A stretch of 64,000 bases of DNA from Hydractinia symbiolongicarpus (taxonomy: Eukaryota; Cnidaria; Hydrozoa; Anthoathecata; Hydractiniidae), in NCBI RefSeq assembly GCF_029227915.1, contig NC_079885.1, positions 4,900,001 through 4,964,000 on the forward strand. Direction: 5' to 3'. The notes below the pieces were generated by a model. The model did not search any database. It was not told where the DNA came from and was given only the letters and a program-made list of their open reading frames with translations. Position numbers and translations under genes: made by a program. This document shows positions 54,601-64,000 of this stretch, piece after piece. Each line of letters begins with the position of its first letter. Positions within the stretch are counted from its first letter, which is position 1.

Positions 54601-55730
54601 TTATCTAAATTTTTAATTAAAGTGCTACCACAGAACCTAGTGTAGTCTCTGAATTCCAGCAATCATGTCAAGTTAAAAAGGATGTTATTCCCTGGAGTCC
54701 AAATCGCTCATTTATCACATTTATAAGGTCACAGTCCAGAATCAGTTCAATTAAGTCCCACAGTCAATCGTTTCACTGTTAAATGTGATACAACTTAGTA
54801 ATATCGGAAGAGGTCACTAAATACATGTTGGTACGAATATGTGACACAACTGTTGTAACTCAAACGGTTTGACACCGTTAGAAAGTTAATGAAATGTAGT
54901 TTTTGAACTGTCTCTATTTCTTCAGCGCGTGCTAACGGCCAGGATTGGTCCCACAGTAAAAAAAGACTTATTTACCTAAATTTTTAATTAAAGCGCTAAC
55001 ACAGCGCCCTGTGTAATCGCTGAGTTCCAGCAATCATGTCAAATTAAGAAGAATGTTACTCCTTGGAGTCCAATTGGCCCATTTATCACATTTATAAGGT
55101 CACAGTCCAAAGTCAGTTCAATTAAGTCCCACAGTCAAACGTTTGACTATTTAAAGCGATGCAACCTAGTAATATCCGAATAATATCGTTAAATACATGT
55201 TGATACGAATATGCAACGCAACTGTTGTAACTCAAAGAGATTTATATCGCTAAAAAGTCAATGAAATGTAGTTTTTGAAACTGTTCCTATTTATTCAGCG
55301 CGTGCTAACGGCCAGGTTTGGTCCCACATTAAAAAAAGACTTATTTATCTAAATTTTTAATTAAAGCGCTACCACAGAACTTGTGTAATCTCTGAATTCC
55401 AGCAATCATGTCAAGTTAAAAAGGATGTTATTCCTTGGAGTCCAATTAGCTGATTTATCACATTTATAAGGTCACAGTCCAGAATCAGTTCAATTAAGTC
55501 CCACAGTCAATCGTTTCACTGTTAAAAGCGATACAACTTAGTAATATCGGAAAAAGGTCATTAAATACATCTTGGTACGAATATGTGACACAACCGTTGT
55601 AACTCAAACGGTTTGACACCGTTAGAAAGTCAATGAAATGTAGTTTTTGAACTGTCTCTATTTCTTCAGCGCGTGCTAACGGCCAGGATTGGTATCACAG
55701 TAAAAGAAGACTTATTTATCTAAATTTTTA
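51658..55730 (+). repeat. Eleven-monomer higher-order repeat, copy 2
   Basis: Second copy of the 4,073 bp unit. It ends near 55,730, where the sequence switches to the 'gctaccacagaacctagtg' monomer while copy 1 continues with 'gctacggcagcgccc'. Confidence 0.85.
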
Positions 55731-55734
55731 ATTA

Positions 55735-56352
55735 AAGCGCTACCACAGAACCTAGTGTAATCTCTGAATTCCAGCTATCATGTCAAGTTAAAAAGGATGT
55801 TATTCCTTGGAGTCCAATTCGCTCATTTGTCACATTCATTAGGTCACAGTCCAAAGTTACTTCAATTAAATCCCAGAGTCAATCGTTTCACCGTTTAAAG
55901 CGATGCAACATAGTAATGTCCGAAAAATATCGCTAAATACATGTTGGTACGAATATGCGACGCAACTGTTGTAACTCAAGCGTATTTATATCGCTAAAAC
56001 GTGAATGAAATGTAGTTTTTAAAACTGTTCCTACTTATTCAGCGTGTGCTAACGGCGAGGATTGGTCCCACATTAAAAGAAGACTTATTTATCTAAATTT
56101 TTAATTAACGTGCTACCACAGAACCTAGTGTAATCTCTGAATTCTAGCAATCATGTCAAGTTAAAAAGGATGTTATTCCTTGGAGTCCAATTCGCTCATT
56201 TGTCACATTCATAAGGTCACAGTCCAAAGTTACTTCAATTAAATCCCAGAGTCAATCGTTTCACCGTTTAAAGCGATGCAACATAGTAATGTCCGAAAAA
56301 TATCGCTAAATACATGTTGGTACGAATATGTGACACAACCGTTGTAACTCAA
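55735..56352 (+). repeat. Repeat block, copy 1 (offset 3,348 bp)
   Basis: Matches 59,083-59,700 through 'cattcattaggtcac', 'caagcgtatttatatc', 'aacgtgctacc' and 'gaattctagcaatc', all at +3,348 (nine monomers). Confidence 0.8.
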
Positions 56353-59082
56353 ACGGTTTGACACCGTTAGAAAGTCAATGCAATGTTGTTTTTGAAACTG
56401 TTCCTATTTATTCAGCGCGTGCTAACGGCCAGGTTTGGTCCCACATTAAAAAAAGACTTATTTATCTAAATTTTTAATTAAAGCGCTACCACAGAACTTG
56501 TGTATTCTCTGAATTCCAGCAATCATGTCAAGTTAAAAAGGATGTTATTCCTTGGAGTCCAATTAGCTGATTTATCACATTTATAAGGTCACAGTCCAGA
56601 ATCAGTTCAATTAAGTCCCACAGTCAATCGTTTCACTGTTAAAAGCGATACAACTTAGTAATATCGCAAAAAGGTTAGGAAATACATGTTGGTACGAATA
56701 TGTGACACAACCGTTGTAACTCAAACAGTTTGACACCGTTAGAAAGTTAATGAAATGTAGTTTTTGAACTGTCTCTATTTCTTCAGCGCGTGCTAACGGC
56801 CAGGATTGGTCCCACAGTAAAAAAAGACTTATTTACCTAAATTTTTAATTGAAGCGCTAACACAGCGCCCTGTGTAATCGCTGAGTTCCAGCAATCATGT
56901 CAAATTAAGAAGAATGTTACTCCTTGGAGTCCAATTGGCCCATTTATCACATTTATAAGGTCACAGTCCAAAGTCAGTTCAATTAAGTCCCACAGTCAAA
57001 CGTTTCACTATTTAAAGCGATGCAACCTAGTAATATCCGAATAATATCGTTAAATACATGTTGATACGAATATGCAACGCAACCGTTGTAACTCAAAGAG
57101 ATTTATATCGCTAAAAAGTCAATGAAATGTAGTTTTTGAAACTATTCCTATTTATTCAGCGCGTGCTAACGGCCAGGTTTGGTCCCACTTTAAAAAAAGA
57201 CTTATTTATCTAAATTTTTAATTAAAGCGCTACCACAGAACTTGTGTAATCTCTGAATTCCAGCAATCATGTCAAGTTAAAAAGGATGTTATTCCTTGGA
57301 GTCCAATTAGCTGATTTATCACATTTATAAGGTCACAGTCCAGAATCAATTCAATTAAGTCCCACAGTCAATCGTTTCTCTGTTAAAAGCGATACTACAT
57401 AGTAATATCGCAAAAAGGTCAGTAAATACATGTTGGTACGAATATGTGACACAACCGTTGTAACTCAAACGGTTTGACACCGTTAGAAAGTCAATGAAAT
57501 GTAGTTTTTGAACTGTCTCTATTTATTCAGTGCGTGCTAACGGCCAGGTTTGGTCCCACATTAAAAAAAGACTTGTTTATCTAAATTTTTAATTAAAGAG
57601 CTACCACAGAACCTAGTGTAATCTCTGAATTCCAGCAATCATGTCAAGTTAAAAAGGATGTTATTCCTTGGAGTCCAATTCGCTCATTTGTCACATTCAT
57701 AAGGTCACAGTCCAGAATCAGTTCAATTAAGTCCCACAGTCAATCGTTTCACTGTTAAAAGCGATACAACTTAGTAATATCGGAAAAAGGTCATTAAATA
57801 CATCTTGGTACGAATATGTGACACAACCGTTGTAACTCAAACGGTTTGACACCGTTAAAAAGTCAATGAAATGTAGTTTTTGAACTGTCTCTATTTCTTC
57901 AGCGCGTGCTAACGGCCAGGATTGGTATCACAGTAAAAGAAGACTTATTTATCTAAATTTATAATTAAAACGCTACCGCAGCGCCCAGTGTAGTCTCTGA
58001 ATTCCAGCAATCATGTCAAGTTAAAAAGGATGTTATTCCCTGGAGTCCAAATCGCTCATTTATCACATTTATAAGGTCACAGTCCAGAATCAGTTCAATT
58101 AAGTCCCACAGTCAATCGTTTCACTGTTAAATGTGATACAACTTAGTAATATCGGAAGAGGTCACTAAATACATGTTGGTACGAATATGTGACACAACTG
58201 TTGTAACTCAAACGGTTTGACACCGTTAGAAAGTTAATGAAATGTAGTTTTTGAACTGTCTCTATTTCTTCAGCGCGTGCTAACGGCCAGGATTGGTCCC
58301 ACAGTAAAAAAAGACTTATTTACCTAAATTTTTAATTAAAGCGCTAACACAGCGCCCTGTGTAATCGCTGAGTTCCAGCAATCATGTCAAATTAATAAGA
58401 ATGTTACTCCTTGGAGTCCAATTGGCCCATTTATCACATTTATAAGGTCACAGTCCAAAGTCAGTTCAATTAAGTCCCACAGTCAAACGTTTGACTATTT
58501 AAAGCGATGCAACCTAGTAATATCCGAATAATATCGTTAAATACATGTTGATACGAATATGCAACGCAACTGTTGTAACTCAAAGAGATTTATATCGCTA
58601 AAAAGTCAATGAAATGTAGTTTTTGAAACTGTTCCTATTTATTCAGCGCGTGCTAACGGCCAGGTTTGGTCCCACATTAAAAAAAGACTTATTTATCTAA
58701 ATTTTTAATTAAAGCGCTACCACAGAACTTGTGTAATCTCTGAATTCCAGCAATCATGTCAAGTTAAAAAGGATGTTATTCCTTGGAGTCCAATTAGCTG
58801 ATTTATCACATTTATAAGGTCACAGTCCAGAATCAGTTCAATTAAGTCCCACAGTCAATCGTTTCACTGTTAAAAGCGATACAACTTAGTAATATCGCAA
58901 AAAGGTCAGTAAATACATGTTGGTACGAATATGTGACACAACCGTTGAAACTCAAACGGTTTGACACCGTTAGAAAGTCAATGAAATGTAGTTTTTGAAC
59001 TGTCTCTATTTATTCAGTGCGTGCTAACGGCCAGGTTTGGTCCCACATTAAAAAAAGACTTGTTTATCTAAATTTTTAATTA

Positions 59083-59700
59083 AAGCGCTACCACAGAACC
59101 TAGTGTAATCTCTGAATTCCAGCAATCATGTCAAGTTAAAAAGGATGTTATTCCTTGGAGTCCAATTCTCTCATTTGTCACATTCATTAGGTCACAGTCC
59201 AAAGTTACTTCAATTAAATCCCAGAGTCAATCGTTTCACCGTTTAAAGCGATGCAACATAGTAATGTCCGAAAAATATCGCTAAATACATGTTGGTACGA
59301 ATATGCGACGCAACTGTTGTAACTCAAGCGTATTTATATCGCTAAAACGTGAATGAAATGTAGTTTTTAAAACTGTTCCTACTTATTCAGCGTGTGCTAA
59401 CGGCGAGGATTGGTCCCACATTAAAAGAAGACTTATTTATCTAAATTTTTAATTAACGTGCTACCACAGAACCTAGTGTAATCTCTGAATTCTAGCAATC
59501 ATGTCAAGTTAAAAAGGATGTTATTCCTTGGAGTCCAATTCGCTCATTTGTCACATTCATAAGGTCACAGTCCAAAGTTACTTCAATTAAATCCCAGAGT
59601 CAATCGTTTCACCGTTTAAAGCGATGCAACATAGTAATGTCCGAAAAATATCGCTAAATACATGTTGGTACGAATATGTGACACAACCGTTGTAACTCAA
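59083..59700 (+). repeat. Repeat block, copy 2 (offset 3,348 bp)
   Basis: Second copy of 55,735-56,352. It overlaps the start of the 16.3 kb repeat copy 2, so the junction of the two repeat systems lies in 59,662-59,700. Confidence 0.8.
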
Positions 59701-62700
59701 CCGGTTTGACACCGTTAGAAAGTTAATGCAATGTAGTTTTTGAACTGTCTCTATTTCTCCAGCACGTGCTAACGGCCAGGTTTGGTCCCACATTAAAAAA
59801 AGACTTATTTATCTAAATTTTTAATTAAAGCGCTACCACAGAACTTAGTGTAATCTTTGAATTCCAGCAATCATGTCAAGTTAAAAGGGATGTTTTTCCT
59901 TGGAGTCCAATTAGCTGATTTATCACATTCATAAGGTCACAGTCCAGAATCAGTTCAATTAAATCCCACAGTCAATCGTTTCACTGTTAAATGTGATACA
60001 ACTTAGTAATATCGGAAAAAGGTCACTAAATACATGTTGGTACGAATATGTGACACAACCGTTGTAACTCAAACGGGTTAACACTGTTAGAAAGTCAATG
60101 AAATGTAGTTTTTGAAACTGTCTCTATTTCTTCAGCGCGAATTAACTGCTAGGATTGGTTCCATAGATAAAAATGACTTATTTAACTTAATTTGAAAATA
60201 AAGCGCTGCTACAGCGCCCAGTGTAATCCCTGAGTTCCAACAATCGTGTCAAATTAAGAAGAATGTTATTTCTTGTAGTCAAACTGGCTCATTTATCACA
60301 TTCAAAAGGTCACACACTTCAATTAAGTCCCACGGTCAAACGTTTCACTTTTTAAAGCGATGCAACCTAGTAATATCCGAATAATTTCGCTAAATACATG
60401 TTGGTACGAATATGCGACGCAACCGTTGTAACTCAAACAGATTTATATCGCTAAAAAGTCAATGAAACTGTCTCTATTTCTTCAGCGCGATTTAACTGCT
60501 AGGATTGGTTCCACAGATAAAAATGACTTATTTAACTTAATTTGTAAATAAAGCGCTGTCACAGCGCCCAGTGTAATCGCGGAGTTCCATCAATCATGTC
60601 AAATTAAGAAGAATGTTATTTCTTGTAGTCAAACTGGCTCATTTATCACATTCAAAAGGTCACACACTTCAATTAAGTCCCACGGTCAGACGTTTCACTT
60701 TTTAAAGCGATGCAACCTAGTAATATCCGATTAATTTCGCTAAATACATATTGGTACGAATATGCGACGCAACCGTTGTAACTCAAACAGATTTATATCG
60801 CTAAAAAGTCAATGAAATGTAATTTTTGAACTGTCTCTATTTCTTTAGCGTGTGCTAATGGCCAGGATTGGTACCACAGTAAAAAAAGACTTATTTACCT
60901 AAATTTTTAATTAAAGCGCTACCACAGCGCCCTGTGTAATCGCTGAGTTCCAGCAATCATGTCATATTAAGAAGAATGTTACTCCTTAGAGTCCAATTGG
61001 CTCATTTATCACATTTATGAGGTCACAGTCCAAAGTCAGTTCAAATAAGTCCCACAGTCAAACGTTTCACTATTTAAAGCGATGCAACCTAGTAATATCC
61101 GAATATTATCGATAAATACATGTTGGTACGAATATGCGACGCAACCGTTGTAACTCAAACAGATTTATATCGCTAAAAAGTCAATGAAATGTTGTTTTTG
61201 AAGCTGTTCCTATTTATTCAGCGCGTGCTAACGTCCAGGTTTGGTCCCACATTAAAAAAGACTTATTTATCTAAATTTTTAATTAAAGCGCTACCACAGA
61301 ACTTAGTGTAATTTCTGAATTCCAGCAATCATGTCAAGTTAAAAAGGATGGTATTCCTTGGAGTCCAATTAGCTGATTTATCACATATATAAGGTCACAG
61401 TCCAGAATCAGTTCAATTAAGTCCCACAGTCAATCGTTTCACTGTTAAAAGCGATACAACTTAGTAATATCGGAAAATAGTCACTAAACACATGTTGGTA
61501 CGAATATGTGACGCAACCGTTGTTACTCAAACGGATTGACACTGTTAGAAAGTCAATGAAATGTAATTTTTGAAACTGTCTTTATTTCTTCAGTGCGAAC
61601 TAACTGCTAGGATTGGTTCCACAGATAAAAATAACTTATTTAACTTAATTTGTAAATAAAGCGCTGCCACAGCGCCCAGTGTAATCGCTGTGTTCCAACA
61701 ATCATGTCAAATTAAGAAGAATGTTATTTCTTGTAGTCAAACTGGCTCATTTATCACATTCAAAAGGTCACACACTTCAATTAAGTCCCACGGTCAAACG
61801 TTTAACTGTTTAAAGCGATGCAACCTAGTAATATCCGAATAATTTCGCTAAATACATGTTGGTACGAATATGCGACGCAACCGTTGTAACTCAAGCAAAT
61901 TTATATCGCTAAAATGTCAATGAAATGTAGTTTTTGAAACTGTTCCTATTTATTCAGTGCGTGCTAACGGCCAGATTTGGCCCCACATTAAAAAAAGACT
62001 TGTTTATCTAAATTTTTAATTAAAGCGCTACCACAGAACTTAGTGTAACCTCTGAATTCCAGCAATCATGTCAAGTTAAAAGGGATGTTATTCCTTGGAG
62101 TCCAATTAGCTGATTTATCACATTCATAAGGTCACAGTCCAGAATCAGTTCAATTAAGTCCCACAGTCAATCGTTTCACTGTTAAAAGCGATACAACTTA
62201 GTAATATTGGAAAAAGGTCACTAAATACATGTTGGTACGAATATGTGAAACAACCGTTGTAACTCAAACGGTTTGACACCGTTAGAAAGTCAATGAAATG
62301 TAGTTTTTGAACTGTCTCTATTTCTTCAGCGCGTGCTAACGGCCAGGATTGGTGCCACAGTAAAAGAAGACTTCTTTATCTAAATTTTTAATTAAAACGC
62401 TACGGCAGCGCTCAGTGTAACCGCTGAGTTCCAGCAATCATGTCAAATTAAGAAGAATGTTACTCCTTGGAGTCCAATTGGTTCATTTATCACATATATA
62501 AGGTCACAGTCCAAAGTCAGTTCAATTAAGTCCCACAGTCAATCGTTTCACTGTTAAAAGCGATGCAACTAAGTAATATCGGAAAAAATCACTAAATACA
62601 TATGGGTACGAATATGTGACGCAACCGTTGTAACTCAAACGGATTGACACTGTTAGAAAGTCAATGAAATGTAGTTTTTGAAACAGTCTCTATTTCTTCA

Positions 62701-64000
62701 GCGCGAATTAACTGCTAGGATTGGTTCCACAGATTAAAAATGACTTATTTAACTTAATTTGTAAATAAAGCGCTGCCACAGCGCCCAGTGTAATCGCTGA
62801 GTTCCAACAATCATGTCAAATTAAGAAGAATGTTATTTCTTGTAGTCAAAATGGCTCATTTATCACATTCAAAAGGTCACACACTTCAATTAAGTCCCAC
62901 GGTCAAACGTTTCACTTTTTAAAGCGATGCAACCTAGTAATATCCGAATAATTTCGCTAAATACATGTTGGTACGAATATGCGACGCAACCGTTGTAACT
63001 CAAACAGATTTATATCGCTAAAAAGTCCATGAAATGTAGTTTTTGAACTGTCTCTATTTCTTCAGTGCGAATTAACTGCAAGGATTGGTTCCACAGATAA
63101 AAATGACTTATTTAACTTAATTTGTAAATAAAGCGCTGCCACAGCGCCCACTGTAATCGTTGAGTTCCAAGAATCATGTCAAATTAAGAAGAATGTTATT
63201 TCTTGTAGTCAAACTGGCTCATTTATCACTATCAAAAGGTCACACACTTCAATTAAGTCCCACGGTCAAACGTTTCACTTTTTAAAGCGATGCAACCTAG
63301 TAATATCCGAGTAATTTCGCTAAATACATATTGGTACGAATATGCGACGCAACCGTTGTAACTCAAACAGATTTATATCGCTAAAAAGTCAATGAAATGT
63401 AGTTTTTGAAACTGTTCCTATTTATTCAGTGCGTGCTAACGGCCAGGTTTGGTCCCACATTAAAAAAAGACTTGTTTCTCTAAATTTTTAATTAAAGCGC
63501 TACCACAGAACTTAGTGTAACCTCTGAATTCCAGCAATCATGTCAAGTTAAAAGGGATGTTATTCCTTGGAGTCCAATTAGCTGATTTATCACATTCATA
63601 AGGTCACAGTCCAGAATCAGTTCAATTAAGTCCCACAGTCAATCGTTTCACTGTTAAAAGCGATACAACTTAGTAATATTGGAAAAAGGTCACTAAATAC
63701 ATGTTGGTACGAATATGTGACACAACCGTTGTAACTCAAACGGTTTGACACCGTTAGAAAGTCAATGAAATGTAGTTTTTGAACTGTCTCTATTTCTTCA
63801 GCGCGTGCTAACGGCCAGGATTGGTCCCACAGTAAAAGAAGACTTATTTATCTAAATTTAAAATTAAAACGCTACCGCAGCGCCCAGTGTAACCGCTGAG
63901 TTCCAGCAATCATGTCAAATTAAGAAGAATGTTACTCCTTGGAGTCCAATTGGTTCATTTATCACATTTATAAAGTCACAGTCCAAAGTCAGTTCAATTA
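59662..64000 (+). repeat. Long-range repeat, copy 2 (offset 16,278 bp)
   Basis: Near-identical to 43,384-47,722; one visible substitution is 'tcaaaatggctc' at about 62,850 against 'tcaaactggctc'. It runs to the window end, so its true length is unknown. Confidence 0.88.

Larger units (their letters stand above)
40221..64000 (+). repeat. Satellite array, right segment (continues past window end)
   Basis: About 64 monomers of the same satellite in the same orientation. Many are the 357 bp 'ggtcacacacttc' subtype and the 'gtccagaatcag' subtype, which alternate in blocks of about four monomers (spacings of 1,472-1,488 bp recur). It includes the 11-monomer and 16.3 kb repeats below. No gene seen; the two similar 68-residue minus frames at 43,309 and 59,587 are duplicates of satellite sequence. 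Confidence 0.97.

Overview
The window is almost entirely non-genic repeat DNA from a eukaryotic, probably invertebrate animal, chromosome. About 54 kb of it is one AT-rich tandem satellite with a monomer of about 373 bp (roughly 145 copies, all in the same orientation). No host gene is visible. The organism cannot be named from the sequence. The Penelope-like retroelement with a C-terminal GIY-YIG endonuclease and a hammerhead ribozyme, the AT richness and the long (TA)n tracts fit an aquatic invertebrate; a cnidarian is only a guess.

Layout. (1) 1-25,895: satellite array with several nested higher-order repeats (2-, 5-, 6/7-monomer units). (2) 25,896-32,037: a 6.1 kb non-satellite insert that interrupts one monomer exactly, with no satellite base lost. 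Its ends (5'-TC at 25,896, CTAG-3' at 32,034-32,037, target A|T) are Helitron-like, but it encodes no Rep/helicase. It contains a ~224 bp (TA)n tract, a minus-strand Penelope-like element (PLE) in the typical partial tandem arrangement, a second (TA)n tract, and a 1.3 kb stretch of decayed ~100 bp repeats. (3) 32,038-36,561: satellite. (4) 36,562-40,220: a second, nearly identical copy of the insert, lacking its left 111 bp and carrying only a 'solo' 0.8 kb PLE remnant. (5) 40,221-64,000: satellite, with an 11-monomer (4,073 bp) higher-order repeat and a block repeated at exactly 16,278 bp spacing that runs off the window end.

The PLE. On the minus strand, a 5'-truncated unit (29,896 down to 29,099) lies head-to-tail upstream of a nearly complete unit (29,098 down to about 26,665). 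The full unit encodes a reverse transcriptase, a Cys-rich linker and a GIY-YIG endonuclease. The frame is broken by one base in an A6 run just before the YRDD catalytic box. Each of the three copies of the shared 3' region holds a 48-nt hammerhead ribozyme motif that can be folded by eye: CTGANGA core, GAAA, GUA cleavage triplet, 5-bp helix I. Two of these sit 2,438 bp apart and could release one unit-length RNA. The solo copy at 37,273-38,067 looks like the product of recombination between the two direct repeats, the PLE counterpart of a solo LTR.

History read from the junctions: satellite array; insertion of the Helitron-like element; PLE insertion into its (TA)n tract; a tandem duplication of about 10.6 kb (26,007-36,563) with a 2-bp GG microhomology at the junction at 36,562; then loss of one PLE unit and about five satellite monomers from the right-hand copy, while HOR-scale amplification went on in the arrays. 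The most interesting items are the ribozyme-bearing PLE pair with its solo derivative, the precise insertion into satellite, and the long near-identical HOR blocks that suggest a centromeric or pericentromeric array.
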